In this document: one piece after another, positions 16,467-26,140 of the stretch
Position numbering within the stretch: position 1 is the first letter of the stretch
How the letters are laid out: every line of letters starts with the position of its first letter
NCBI GenBank assembly: GCA_934271465.1
Contig: CAKQRQ010000001.1
Span: 1-64,000 of the forward strand
Length of the DNA stretch: 64,000 bases
Origin: an uncultured Alphaproteobacteria bacterium
Lineage (GTDB): Bacteria > Pseudomonadota > Alphaproteobacteria > RF32 > CAG-239
Reading direction: 5' to 3'
The notes under the pieces: generated by a model
Database searches by the model: none
Told to the model about the DNA's origin: nothing
What the model saw: only the letters and a program-made list of their open reading frames with translations
Translations under genes and position numbers: made by a program

Positions 16467-16910
16467 TTACCCTGTAATCATTGCCGTCAACAGGGCTTCA
16501 GAACACAAAACTTTATTGGCATAAACCTTGCCTTCGCAGACAAAAACTTTGCCATGGCCTTTAATCTTTTTGACATGCAGTTCCAATTCGGTATCCGGCA
16601 CAATCGGGTGTCTGAATTTGACATTGTCAATCGACATAAAAAATACGCCTTTGGGTTTGTCCTGATAGTCGGGCAAAGCCGAGATAATCACGCATCCTGC
16701 CGCTTGAGCCATTGCTTCAACCTGCAAGACGCCGGGCATAATCGGGTTATTCGGAAAATGGCCGCGGAAAAAGTCTTCTTTCATTGTGATGCTTTTGTAG
16801 CCTATTCCTTCGACACCCTCTTCCAAAATCTCCATTTTGTCGACAAACAAAAACGGATCCCGATGAGGCAAAATCTTCTTAATCTCGTCCTGCATATAAA
16901 TTTTTGACAC
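16467..16910 (-). CDS. fabZ: 3-hydroxyacyl-ACP dehydratase FabZ
   Basis: 147 residues from a GTG start at 16910, which is placed 7 nt after AGGAG; the ATG five codons later has no comparable site. Hot-dog fold with LPHRDPFLFVDK and the catalytic HFPNNPIMPGVLQVEAMAQAAG motif (His and Glu). It dehydrates 3-hydroxyacyl-ACP in fatty acid elongation and competes with LpxA/LpxD for the same substrate pool, in line with its place between them. Confidence 0.97.
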   Translation of the reverse strand: MSKIYMQDEIKKILPHRDPFLFVDKMEILEEGVEGIGYKSITMKEDFFRGHFPNNPIMPGVLQVEAMAQAAGCVIISALPDYQDKPKGVFFMSIDNVKFRHPIVPDTELELHVKKIKGHGKVFVCEGKVYANKVLCSEALLTAMITG

Positions 16911-16919
16911 TTCTTTCTC

Positions 16920-17933
16920 CTATTTTTTGCACAATTTTTGAATGTAAGCCGTTTGTTTCATAAAATCTCTGAACCCGATGGCCGGCGATCCCATCACAGA
17001 CGCGCCGGGCTCTACATCGCGCATAACTCCTGACTGCGCGCCAATTTGAGCCATCGAGCCGATGGTAATATGTCCGGCAAAGCCGACCTGTCCGCCGCAA
17101 ACGACATAATCGCCGAATGTGCAGCTTCCGGCAACGCCGACTTGAGCCACCAAAATACACCCGCGCCCCAGTTTGTCATTATGCGCCACCTGAACCAGAT
17201 TATCAATCCGGCAGCCGTCGCCGATAACCGTATCATCCAAAGCGCCCCTGTCGACACAGGTATTTGCGCCAATTTCAACATCATTGCCGATAATCACGCG
17301 CCCCAGCTGAGGAATACGCTTATGTTGGCCTTGAACCGTTAAGAATCCGAATCCGTCCCATCCGATGCGCGCGCCGCCGTAAATATAGACATTGTTACCG
17401 ATGAGGGCGTGCATAATATTGGCATTGGCGCCGATGCGGCAGTTGTTTCCGAGTTTGCAGCCCTGCGCAATCACGCAGTTAGGCTCGAGACGGCAATTAT
17501 CGCCGATTTCGACCTCTTCGCCGATGACAACATTGTCCCCGATATAGCAGCCTTTGCCGATTTTGGCCGATTTGGCAATCACGGCTGTTTTGCAAATTTC
17601 GGGCTCAGGTAAAATCTCGCTATACATCGCATAGTTCAACTTGACAAAGCTTCCGTGCGGATCGTCGCTTGTCAGCACAATGACGTTTTTGGGCATCAAT
17701 GACGCAAACGCCGCAGAAGTAACGCAGGCAGTTGTTTTAATCTCGGCCGCTTTTTCTTTTTGCTTTTTATCAAAGAAAAAAGAAATTTCGCTCGCACCGC
17801 CGTTGAAAATGCTTCCGATACCCTCAATCATTACATCTGCCTTGCTTGAATCTTGCAGCTCGGCGCCGCAGATTTCAGCAATTTGTTTCAATGAAAACGG
17901 GCCATTATTTTTGTAAAAACGGGAATCAATCAT
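16920..17933 (-). CDS. lpxD: UDP-3-O-acylglucosamine N-acyltransferase
   Basis: 337 residues. An N-terminal uridine-binding domain (to about 100) is followed by many hexapeptide repeats forming a beta-helix with the catalytic HN pair in VQVAHNDKLGRG, and a short C-terminal helix. It adds the second hydroxyacyl chain in lipid A synthesis. GGAG upstream of ATG 17933 supports the start. It sits 18 bp downstream of bamA. Confidence 0.97.
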   Translation of the reverse strand: MIDSRFYKNNGPFSLKQIAEICGAELQDSSKADVMIEGIGSIFNGGASEISFFFDKKQKEKAAEIKTTACVTSAAFASLMPKNVIVLTSDDPHGSFVKLNYAMYSEILPEPEICKTAVIAKSAKIGKGCYIGDNVVIGEEVEIGDNCRLEPNCVIAQGCKLGNNCRIGANANIMHALIGNNVYIYGGARIGWDGFGFLTVQGQHKRIPQLGRVIIGNDVEIGANTCVDRGALDDTVIGDGCRIDNLVQVAHNDKLGRGCILVAQVGVAGSCTFGDYVVCGGQVGFAGHITIGSMAQIGAQSGVMRDVEPGASVMGSPAIGFRDFMKQTAYIQKLCKK

Positions 17934-17951
17934 TTGTTTCTCCTTTATGGG

Positions 17952-20213
17952 TTAGAGGCGTGTGCCGAAATTCAAACGGAAGACTTCCGTTTCATCATAT
18001 TCTTCTTTGACAATCGGGAATCCGAAATCAACGTCAATCTGCCCCATGGGAGAGAGCCATTGGAATCCGAAACCGACCGCCACGCGGGGCGAACTTGAAT
18101 ATTCAACATCTTCGCGGTTCAAATTATCAGGTTTGCCCAACATACCGACATCGGTAAAGAGGTGCGCCGAAATTCCGAGTTCATCCAGCCCAATCGGGAA
18201 TCCAAACTCGGCACCGGAATAAACCATCCAGTTGCCGCCCAAAGAGTCTTTGGTGTATTTATCGCGCGCGCCGATACCACCGGCCTCAAATCCGCGCATT
18301 GTATAGCCGCCCAGATAATACCTGTTGGACAAACGAACATTTTCGCCGCCATAGCCTTTAATCAATCCGGCATTGGCGAATAATTTTAATGTATAATAGT
18401 CGGCAAAAGTATGATAGAAATAGGCTTTGCTGTCTACTTTGACATATTTTTCATCACCGCCGACACCGGCCACATCTGACCCAAGAGACAAGAAATAGCC
18501 GTCTTTTGTAAAGGTCGCGCTGTCGCGCTTGTCATAGGCAATCGTTGTTCCGACGGAAGAGTTGGTGTATTTTCCGGCTTCTTCCCTGATGTATTTGGAT
18601 GCATAGGTTCCGACATTTGTAATCTCATCCTGTTTCAGGGTATAGCGCAGCTGCTGAGACAAATCGTCCGTGTAATTCCAGCCTGTGCGCAGACGGCCTC
18701 CAGTTACCTTGCTGTCGTAAGAGCTTTCATCCTGATAGTCCTGACGTGAATGGAACAAATCAATTCCCGCTCTCAAGCGGCGGCCAAGGAAATAAGGCTC
18801 TGTAAAGCTGACATCATAATCCTGAGATTTTTGCGACACGGCAATATCAAAGCCCAGCCGCTGGCCGAGACCGCGGAAGTTATTTTCCGTGACGCCTGTC
18901 CGAACCAAAGCGCCGTTAACGGTTGAGAACCCAACGCCTACATTGAAATAGCCTGTGGATTTTTCTTTGACATCAATGTCTAAATCAGCGCGGTTGTTGT
19001 CTTTGGGCGTTGTGTTGATATCAACCTTTTCAAAATAATCCAAATTTTCGACATTACGGCGAGAATCTTTGATTTTTGACGCATTAAAAGCATCGCCTTC
19101 GTCAATGCGTAATTCGCGGCGGATAACTTTATCATGCGTGCGGCTGTTGCCCTTGATGTTGATTCTGTCGATAAAGAAACGCGCGCCTTCTTTGATGCGG
19201 AAGGTAATATCCGCGTCGCCCGTTTCGGTGTTTTTGACAATATCGGGCGTCACATCAATAAACGCATAGCCTTTTTTGCCGAGTTCGTCCGTTAAAGCCG
19301 TGACGGATTTGTCAATTGCATCGGCATTATATTTGTCTCCGCTCTCGACTTCCAAAAATCTTGTCAGCTCTTCGCCGTTAATCTCCGGAATATCGGACAC
19401 AATATCTATATTGCGCAAGGTGTATTTTTTGCCCTCGTCCACAACAAATGTTACCGTAAATGATTTTTTGTCCGGACTCAATTCGGCTACCGCAGACACA
19501 ACTCTGAAGTCGGCATAGCCTTTTTTGAGATAAAAACGACGCAGCAATTCTTTGTCGTAATTTGTTTTTTCGGCATCATAATTTTCGGCCGACGAAAAAA
19601 TACGATACCAGCGGCTTTCTTTGCTCATCAAGACATCTTGAAGTTCTTTGCCGGTATAGTGTTCGTTTCCGATAAAGTTGATTTTATCAATGACGGCCAA
19701 GGGGCCTTCGTCAATGTTGAAAATCAAATCCACACGATTTTGATCGCGGCGGATAATCTCGGGATTAACGACCGTGGCATAGCGGCCGCTGCGCTTGTAG
19801 ACTTCGAGGATACGTCGGACATCTTCCTGGACTTTGGCGCGGGAATAAGTCGAGCGCGGACTCAAGCGAACCTCGCCTTCAAGCATTTTGTCATCGACTT
19901 TATCGTTGCCGTCAAACAAAACCTCCGAGATTATCGGGTTTTCGGAAACCTTAATCACCAATGTTCCGTTATCGTTTACATTCATTGAAACATCTTCAAA
20001 CAATCCTGTTGCATACAGTTGTTTTAAGGCGATGTTCATCTGATCGTCGCTTACATTTTGTCCGGCTTTGATATCAACATAAGATTTTACGGTTTCAGGC
20101 TCGACCCTTTCAACACCTTCAACCTTTATATTACCGACATACGACGACGCAGCGCAAACGCTTGTCGATGCCAACAACGCATAAGCAAAAGTCCCTAAGC
20201 CCCATTTTTTCAT
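17952..20213 (-). CDS. bamA: Outer membrane protein assembly factor BamA
   Basis: 753 residues from ATG 20213 (GAGAGGA upstream); the longer frame overlaps rseP and has no signal peptide at its start. Signal peptide ends near SVCAA. Five POTRA domains (about 25-350; VEGVERVEPETVKSYVDIKAG opens POTRA1), then a 16-strand barrel with the VRGF-type motif as TMRGFEAGGIG. Central insertase of the BAM complex; its lipoprotein partner bamD is at 57648. The chain ends FRLNFGTRL rather than in Phe. Confidence 0.95.
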   Translation of the reverse strand: MKKWGLGTFAYALLASTSVCAASSYVGNIKVEGVERVEPETVKSYVDIKAGQNVSDDQMNIALKQLYATGLFEDVSMNVNDNGTLVIKVSENPIISEVLFDGNDKVDDKMLEGEVRLSPRSTYSRAKVQEDVRRILEVYKRSGRYATVVNPEIIRRDQNRVDLIFNIDEGPLAVIDKINFIGNEHYTGKELQDVLMSKESRWYRIFSSAENYDAEKTNYDKELLRRFYLKKGYADFRVVSAVAELSPDKKSFTVTFVVDEGKKYTLRNIDIVSDIPEINGEELTRFLEVESGDKYNADAIDKSVTALTDELGKKGYAFIDVTPDIVKNTETGDADITFRIKEGARFFIDRINIKGNSRTHDKVIRRELRIDEGDAFNASKIKDSRRNVENLDYFEKVDINTTPKDNNRADLDIDVKEKSTGYFNVGVGFSTVNGALVRTGVTENNFRGLGQRLGFDIAVSQKSQDYDVSFTEPYFLGRRLRAGIDLFHSRQDYQDESSYDSKVTGGRLRTGWNYTDDLSQQLRYTLKQDEITNVGTYASKYIREEAGKYTNSSVGTTIAYDKRDSATFTKDGYFLSLGSDVAGVGGDEKYVKVDSKAYFYHTFADYYTLKLFANAGLIKGYGGENVRLSNRYYLGGYTMRGFEAGGIGARDKYTKDSLGGNWMVYSGAEFGFPIGLDELGISAHLFTDVGMLGKPDNLNREDVEYSSSPRVAVGFGFQWLSPMGQIDVDFGFPIVKEEYDETEVFRLNFGTRL

Positions 20214-20232
20214 CTGACATTCCTCTCTTATT

Positions 20233-21363
20233 TTATGAAAACCACCGATTGAACAGCCTTGCAATATCGTTATAAGTTGCAAAGACCATTAACGCAATCA
20301 GCAGAAAGAATCCGAGTTTAAAAATATATTCTTTAACCTGCTCGTTAATTTCACGCCGCGTTACAATCTCAATCAGATAGATAACGACATGTCCGCCGTC
20401 CAAAAGCGGAATCGGAAACAGGTTAATCAGTCCCAAATTGATGGACAACAATGACATAAAGACCAAAAAATCCATCCATGAATTTGATTTGGAGATATCT
20501 CCCGTCATTTCGGCGATGCGGACTATTCCACCCAAATCATCGGTGCTGCGGCGGCCGGAAATCATCTGCCCGACACCGCGCAATGTTAATTCCGTCACCC
20601 GCCATGTGCGGACACCGGCTTCCTTAACCGCCTCGACAAAGGATAAACGTCCTTGCCCGAATTCGGCCGTTGGCACAGACGTAACGCCCAACATCGGCCT
20701 TTCTTCCTGATTATTTTCGACCTCAAGCGGTATTTTTTCGAGTTTAATTTTTTTGTTTATCTTCTGCTTGCCGCGCATCAATTCAATATCAACAAAGCCA
20801 TCTGCCGCCATTTCGACTTCCTGACGAATATTTTGAAATGTCTTGATTTGCTTTCCGTTAATCGTCAAGATTCTGTCTTGGGGCAAAATTCCGGCTTTTT
20901 CGGCTGCACCGCCCTTGATGACCTCGCCGACAACAGGCGGAAAATTCATCGCGCCCATTGTCATAAAAATGCCGACAAAAATCAAAAAAGCGAACAAATA
21001 ATTAAATCCCGGCCCGCCGACGGCTATGGCCAATTTTTTGAACGGACTTTGAGTTGCAAAAGCATATTTTTTGTCTTCTTCAGAAAGAGTTGAGGTTTCG
21101 CTGCCGCCGGAAGCCGCGTCGGAATCTCCGACAAATTTACAATATCCGCCCAACGGAACAGCCGAGATTTTCCACAATGTTCCCGAAGCATCACGTCTGC
21201 CCCAGAGCTGTTTGCCGAAACCTAATGAAAATTCATCGACCTTGACCCCGCACAATTTTGCAATCAGATAATGTCCAAACTCATGCACAAAGACCAAAAT
21301 CCCCAACAGAACGATGAAAGGCACAATATAATAGATACTGTTTATAAGCCAACTCATTTCCAT
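20233..21363 (-). CDS. rseP: Site-2 intramembrane zinc protease RseP
   Basis: 376 residues. HEFGH at 27-31 in the first transmembrane helix, a PDZ domain in the middle (PPVVGEVIKGGAAEKAGILPQDRILTINGK), and the distal zinc ligand region NLFPIPLLDGGH near the C-terminus. It cleaves anti-sigma factors and remnant signal peptides. The ATG at 21357 is a slightly better-spaced start than 21363 relative to GGAG. In alphaproteobacteria dxr usually separates cdsA from rseP; it is absent here. Confidence 0.95.
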   Translation of the reverse strand: MEMSWLINSIYYIVPFIVLLGILVFVHEFGHYLIAKLCGVKVDEFSLGFGKQLWGRRDASGTLWKISAVPLGGYCKFVGDSDAASGGSETSTLSEEDKKYAFATQSPFKKLAIAVGGPGFNYLFAFLIFVGIFMTMGAMNFPPVVGEVIKGGAAEKAGILPQDRILTINGKQIKTFQNIRQEVEMAADGFVDIELMRGKQKINKKIKLEKIPLEVENNQEERPMLGVTSVPTAEFGQGRLSFVEAVKEAGVRTWRVTELTLRGVGQMISGRRSTDDLGGIVRIAEMTGDISKSNSWMDFLVFMSLLSINLGLINLFPIPLLDGGHVVIYLIEIVTRREINEQVKEYIFKLGFFLLIALMVFATYNDIARLFNRWFS

Positions 21364-21369
21364 ATTCTC

Positions 21370-22161
21370 CTACTCAATAAAGAAGCTCATATGGCGCAGC
21401 AGTAAATAGGCAAACGGCGCCGAGAAAATCAGTCCGTCAATTCGATCAAAAATACCGCCGTGCCCCGGAATCAAATTGCTTGAATCTTTGATTCCCAGAT
21501 GGCGTTTGATAGAAGATTCAACCAAATCGCCGATTTGAGCAAAGGCCGCAATAACCGCCGCCAGAGCCGCATAGTAATGAATATACGGGCCGGCATTGTA
21601 ATAAAAACAAACAGCATAGCTTACGCCGACGGCCAAAATCATTCCGCCCCAAAAGCCCGACCATGTTTTTTTCGGGGAGATTTTCGGCGCCAGTTTCGGC
21701 CCTTTGAGCGTGCTTCCGAAAAGATAGCCGCCTATATCCGCCGCCCAAACCAAAAACATAAACCATAACACAAGCTGCGCGCCATAAGTGGCATAAATGG
21801 CAACAATCGCGCCGATGCCGATTGTAATATAGGGCACCCCGAGCATTAACAATTTTCGGTTTTCCTCGCCTTTTGACTTAACAAAAGCCACCGCCAGCGC
21901 CAAAGCCATCACGACACCGACAGCCCAAAGTGAATCCATAATCATGGCTGCGACGAGCACAAAGAAATAGGTCAATGCATAAACAGCCGGACATTTGTTG
22001 GGCACCATGTCCGCCCATTCCCATGACAACAGCACCGCCGCTGTCAAGGCCAGCAAATATATCCACGGATATCCGCCCAAAACGCACCCGATGACGACCG
22101 GAACCAGGACCAATGTCGTTAACAGGCGTTTGATAAATGAATTCAGTTTAGGCTTTTCCAT
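21370..22161 (-). CDS. cdsA: Phosphatidate cytidylyltransferase
   Basis: 263 residues from ATG 22161 (GGGAGA upstream), overlapping the uppS end by 14 bp. Several hydrophobic helices, then the CTP-transferase signature SPKKTWSGFWGG and the C-terminal KRHLGIKDSSNLIPGHGGIFDRIDGL. It makes CDP-diacylglycerol, the precursor of all phospholipids, in the inner membrane. Confidence 0.95.
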   Translation of the reverse strand: MEKPKLNSFIKRLLTTLVLVPVVIGCVLGGYPWIYLLALTAAVLLSWEWADMVPNKCPAVYALTYFFVLVAAMIMDSLWAVGVVMALALAVAFVKSKGEENRKLLMLGVPYITIGIGAIVAIYATYGAQLVLWFMFLVWAADIGGYLFGSTLKGPKLAPKISPKKTWSGFWGGMILAVGVSYAVCFYYNAGPYIHYYAALAAVIAAFAQIGDLVESSIKRHLGIKDSSNLIPGHGGIFDRIDGLIFSAPFAYLLLRHMSFFIE

Positions 22162-22849
22162 AACGTCTCTCCCTGGAATTGAAATCAGCAATGATTTCTT
22201 TGAGTTCGGCCGCAGAAAAATCCGGCCAAAATGTTTGTGTAAAATAAAATTCGCTGTAAGCAATCTGCCAGAGCAAATAGTTGCTCAGACGCTGCTCGCC
22301 GCTTGTCCGAATAACTAAATCCGGATCCGGAATTCCGGCCGTATACAGCAGGTTTGAAAAAGTTTTTTCATCTAAGTCGTCGGGAGTTAGAGTGCCCAAA
22401 GAAATCTCTTTGGCGGCCTTTTTAACAGCAGATAAAATTTCAGCCCGCGCCCCGTAACTCAACGCCACGCAAAAAGTCAATTTGTCGTTTTTGGAGGTTT
22501 CTTTTTCAAGCTTATCCATCTGCTCGACAATATCTTTAGCGAGCATCTGACGCTCTCCGATGAAACGAATCCGCGCGCCGCGCTTTTGAAGCTCCTCAAA
22601 CCCCGTCTTCAGATACTCCCGCAGCAAGGTCATCAGATATTCAACCTCGGTTTTGTCGCGTTTCCAATTTTCGGTCGAAAAAGCATAAACCGTCAGGTAT
22701 TTAACACCTTCGTCCGCGGCGGCTTCGGCGATTTTTTGCAAAGTTTCGGCCCCTTTTTTATGACCGGCCGAACGCGGCAGGCCTTTTTTCTTTGCCCACC
22801 GGCCGTTTCCGTCCATAATAATGGCTATGTGTTGTAAGTTTTCAGTCAC
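22148..22849 (-). CDS. uppS: Undecaprenyl diphosphate synthase
   Basis: 233 residues from a GTG start at 22849, preceded by AGGA and located 7 bp after the frr stop; the longer ATG frame overlaps frr by more than 60 bp. MDGNGRWAKKKG (catalytic Asp13) and the C-terminal PDLVIRTSGEQRLSNYLLWQ motif are cis-prenyltransferase hallmarks. It makes the C55 carrier for peptidoglycan and O-antigen. Confidence 0.95.
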   Translation of the reverse strand: MTENLQHIAIIMDGNGRWAKKKGLPRSAGHKKGAETLQKIAEAAADEGVKYLTVYAFSTENWKRDKTEVEYLMTLLREYLKTGFEELQKRGARIRFIGERQMLAKDIVEQMDKLEKETSKNDKLTFCVALSYGARAEILSAVKKAAKEISLGTLTPDDLDEKTFSNLLYTAGIPDPDLVIRTSGEQRLSNYLLWQIAYSEFYFTQTFWPDFSAAELKEIIADFNSRERRYGKA

Positions 22850-22856
22850 GGAATTC

Positions 22857-23420
22857 CTATACCTGCAAAATATCTTTTTCTTTTTGAGCCAACAAATCAT
22901 CAACCTTTTTGGTTGACTCATCAGTCAATTTTTGGATTTCGTTTTCAAAACGTTTTTCCTCATCTTCGGAAATTTGATTATCTTTTTTCAAGCGCTTAAT
23001 CTCGTCCAAAGAATCTCTTCTGATGTTGCGGACGGCCACTTTGGCGCCTTCGGCATATTTACCGGCAACTTTTGTCAGCTCTTTGCGGCGTTCTTCGGAC
23101 AACGGCGGCACAGGGATACGAATCAGTTGTCCGTCGGAAGACGGGTTGAGCCCCAAATCAGATTCCATAATTGCTTTTTCAACCGACTTGGCCAGCCCTC
23201 TGTCCCAAACACTGACGGACAACGTGCGCGCATCGGGCACGGAAATTGACCCGACCTGAGCCAATGGAGTCATTGAGCCGTAAGCCTCGACCATAATTCC
23301 GTCCAACAGGCTGACATGAGCCCGTCCGGCACGCAAGGAACCAAAATCGGCCTTCAAGGTTTCCAAGGTCTTGTCCATACGAGCCTTTGCATCATTTTTA
23401 ATTTCAGAAAAATCTGCCAT
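22857..23420 (-). CDS. frr: Ribosome recycling factor
   Basis: 187 residues, standard length. MDKTLETLKADFGSLRAGRA and RKELTKVAGKYAEGAKVAVRNIRRD are signature segments of the three-helix bundle. It releases ribosomes after termination together with EF-G. It sits 12 bp after pyrH. Confidence 0.97.
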   Translation of the reverse strand: MADFSEIKNDAKARMDKTLETLKADFGSLRAGRAHVSLLDGIMVEAYGSMTPLAQVGSISVPDARTLSVSVWDRGLAKSVEKAIMESDLGLNPSSDGQLIRIPVPPLSEERRKELTKVAGKYAEGAKVAVRNIRRDSLDEIKRLKKDNQISEDEEKRFENEIQKLTDESTKKVDDLLAQKEKDILQV

Positions 23421-23432
23421 AGTTTTACCTCA

Positions 23433-24146
23433 TTACTTTTTGATTATTGTGAATTTGCCTTTTCCGCCTATAACTTCAACAAGCGAATCTCCTTCATGCT
23501 GCGAAAAGACAAGAATCGGAATATTATTTTCTTTTGCCAGCGCAACCGCCGTCAAATCCATTACTTTGAGCTGGTTTTGAATAACCTCGTCATAAGAAAC
23601 GGCCTCATACCTTTCGGCCTTCGGATTTGATTTGGGATCGGCGGTATAAACCCCGTCAACCTGCGTGGCTTTCAAAACAACTTCGCATTGCATTTCCGAA
23701 GCGCGCAGCACGGCGCCCGTGTCGGTTGTGAAATAAGGATTACCCGTGCCGCCGGCAAAGATGATGACACGGCCTTTCTCAAGATGGCGCAGCGCTTTGC
23801 GATACATATAATTTTCGCATACCTGCGGCACACCGAGGCCTGACAGCACGCGGGTCGGAACACCAGCGTTTTCAAGAGCGTTTTGCAGGCACAGCGCATT
23901 CATCAGCGTGGCCAGCATTCCGACCTGATCGGCAACAGTGCGGTTCATTCCTTTGGCGGCCTCTTTGGCGCCGCGGAATATATTGCCGCCTCCGACAACA
24001 ATGCATACATCGACCCCTACCTCGCGCACGGTTTTTATCTGGCGGGACAGGTTTTGCAACACTTCCGGCGACATGCCAAAGCTTTTGTCGCCCATCAGTC
24101 CTTCGCCCGAAAGCTTGAGCAGGACTCTTTTATATTTTGGTTTCAT
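23433..24146 (-). CDS. pyrH: Uridylate kinase
   Basis: 237 residues, amino-acid-kinase fold: KRVLLKLSGEGLMG at the N-terminus, VVGGGNIFRG, and the nucleotide-binding AGGTGNPYFTTDTGAVLRA. It phosphorylates UMP to UDP. In most alphaproteobacteria rpsB and tsf precede pyrH; here it is the first gene and 24147-24356 is a divergent promoter region shared with plsY. Confidence 0.97.
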   Translation of the reverse strand: MKPKYKRVLLKLSGEGLMGDKSFGMSPEVLQNLSRQIKTVREVGVDVCIVVGGGNIFRGAKEAAKGMNRTVADQVGMLATLMNALCLQNALENAGVPTRVLSGLGVPQVCENYMYRKALRHLEKGRVIIFAGGTGNPYFTTDTGAVLRASEMQCEVVLKATQVDGVYTADPKSNPKAERYEAVSYDEVIQNQLKVMDLTAVALAKENNIPILVFSQHEGDSLVEVIGGKGKFTIIKK

Positions 24147-24356
24147 GATTAACCTTAAAGCTTTAAGTTACGAGACTCATATTAACGAAAAGAATCGTTT
24201 TGTCATTAAAATTCTTCATTTGCTTAACAAGCTAGAACAAAAAAGTTGCCAAAAAGTGAATCCCGTTATGCAACGCACAAAAAAATAACGGTTGCCAAAA
24301 ATGAGATTACTTGTTACTGATTCTTTATTCATTGTTATTTGTTACGGAGAAATAAT

Positions 24357-24995
24357 ATGTCCGATAATTTGATTTTTACGCTTTGGGGCTTGGGCGGCTA
24401 TCTTTTGGGCTCTGTTCCTTTCGGTTTGGTTTTGTGCTATTTGGCCGGCTACGGTGATATCCGCAAAATCGGATCCGGCAATATCGGCGCAACGAATGTT
24501 TTGCGCACGGGGAATAAATGGCTGGCGCTTCTGACGGTTTTGCTTGATGCGTCTAAGGCCGGATTAGCCGCTTTTTTGGCGGGACATTTTGTTGCGGCAA
24601 AGCCTTTTATCCTGTGCGACATGGTTACCTCGACAGAAGTTTTGGCCGCGCTTATCGCCGGTTCTATGGCCATTATCGGACACAATTTTCCGATTTGGCT
24701 CAAGTTTAAGGGCGGCAAAGGCGTCGCCTCGGCATTCGGATTTATTTTGGTTACCCAGCCGATGATTGCTTTGGCGGCCTTAGGGATTTGGCTTGTAACG
24801 GCATTTATCACAAAATATTCGTCCTTATCGGCCATTATTGCCGCTTTTTGCGTTCCGCTTATCACTTTCTTTTTTGCCGATCCGATTTACACCTGCTTTT
24901 ATACGGCGCTGGTTGTTTTGGTTTTGGTTCGGCATCATGCCAACTTTGCCCGCCTGATTAAGGGTGAAGAAAGCAAAATCAAACTAAAAAAATAA
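24357..24995 (+). CDS. plsY: Glycerol-3-phosphate acyltransferase PlsY
   Basis: 212 residues from ATG 24357 (CGGAGAAATA upstream). Polytopic; SVPFGLV, GSGNIGATNVLRTG and GGKGVAS are the three conserved cytoplasmic motifs. It transfers acyl phosphate to glycerol-3-phosphate. It leads a plus-strand operon with dprA and topA. Confidence 0.96.
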   Translation: MSDNLIFTLWGLGGYLLGSVPFGLVLCYLAGYGDIRKIGSGNIGATNVLRTGNKWLALLTVLLDASKAGLAAFLAGHFVAAKPFILCDMVTSTEVLAALIAGSMAIIGHNFPIWLKFKGGKGVASAFGFILVTQPMIALAALGIWLVTAFITKYSSLSAIIAAFCVPLITFFFADPIYTCFYTALVVLVLVRHHANFARLIKGEESKIKLKK

Positions 24996-25013
24996 GAAGG
25001 GGCTTTATCAAAA

Positions 25014-26129
25014 GTGGCTTCAAGAGCTGACATTGCGGCGGCGCTCCGCCTGATCAACACGCCGACAGTCGGACCTAAAAAATTTTATCGGCTGGTCGAG
25101 GAACAAGAATCGGTCGACGGCGCTTTGGCTCTTTTGGAAAGAGAATCCAAATATAAACCATGGACTCTTGAGCGCGCTTTGCAGGAAATTGGCAAGGCCG
25201 AGGCTTTGGGCGTTCAAATTCTGCTCTATACCGATGAAGCCTATCCCAAGATGCTTTCGGGCAACACAAATATGCCGCCGGTTTTGTATGCCAAAGGACG
25301 GATTGATATTTTGCAGACAGAAAAATCTTTGGCTATTGTCGGGTCGCGCGCCGCCTCCATCAACGGCCGCAAAACAGCTGCGCACATTGCCAAAGACCTG
25401 ACCGAATCCGGCGTGATGATTGTTTCGGGCATGGCGCGGGGAATCGACGCCGCCGCGCACAAAGGCGCTTTGTATGCCAACGGTGAAACCGGTGCAACAA
25501 TTGCCGTTTTGGGCACGGGGCTTGATGTGATTTATCCGCCGGAAAACACAGATCTTTATCATCAAATTGAACAGCAAGGCTGCTTGTTGTCGGAAGTGCC
25601 TTTGGGCACACAGGCCAACGCGCTTCAATTTCCGCGGCGCAACCGAATTGTCGCAGCGTTGAGCGAGGGTGTTTTGGTTGTGGAGGCCGGCCTCAAATCC
25701 GGCTCGCTTATTACAGCGCAGCTGGCGCTGGATATGAAAAAGATTTTGTTTGCCGTTCCGGGGACACCCGGCGAATCGAGAGCACAGGGATCCAACCATT
25801 TAATAAAAAAAGGCGCCGTTCTTGTTGAAAACGCCGACGACATATTACCTTTTTCAAAAGGTAATGCCGAGCCACCCGCTCAACAAAAAGCATTACCCAA
25901 ACAAAAAATCCTTGTTTTTGAAAATAAAGATGTTAAGTTGAGCAACCGACAAAAGTCCACCGGCACATTGGCCGACTTTTTGACCGTTGACGGAATCGAG
26001 ATTGACGAACTTATCCGCCTGACGGGCAAAGATGCCGCAAGTATTTCTTTGGAAATTCTTGATTTGGAGATGAGCGGACTTGTCGAACGCCGCGCCGGAA
26101 ACAAAATCGCATTGATTGAGCAAGATTAG
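25014..26129 (+). CDS. dprA: DNA-processing protein DprA
   Basis: 371 residues from GTG 25014, 18 bp after plsY. N-terminal SAM-like region, Rossmann fold with SLAIVGSRAASINGRK, SGMARGIDAAAH and RNRIVAALSEGVLVVEA, then a C-terminal winged-helix domain (about 310-371). It loads RecA on incoming single strands during transformation. With comEC at 11326 it supports DNA uptake, though pilus genes are not in the window. Confidence 0.95.
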   Translation: MASRADIAAALRLINTPTVGPKKFYRLVEEQESVDGALALLERESKYKPWTLERALQEIGKAEALGVQILLYTDEAYPKMLSGNTNMPPVLYAKGRIDILQTEKSLAIVGSRAASINGRKTAAHIAKDLTESGVMIVSGMARGIDAAAHKGALYANGETGATIAVLGTGLDVIYPPENTDLYHQIEQQGCLLSEVPLGTQANALQFPRRNRIVAALSEGVLVVEAGLKSGSLITAQLALDMKKILFAVPGTPGESRAQGSNHLIKKGAVLVENADDILPFSKGNAEPPAQQKALPKQKILVFENKDVKLSNRQKSTGTLADFLTVDGIEIDELIRLTGKDAASISLEILDLEMSGLVERRAGNKIALIEQD

Positions 26130-26140
26130 GTAGAGAAAAG

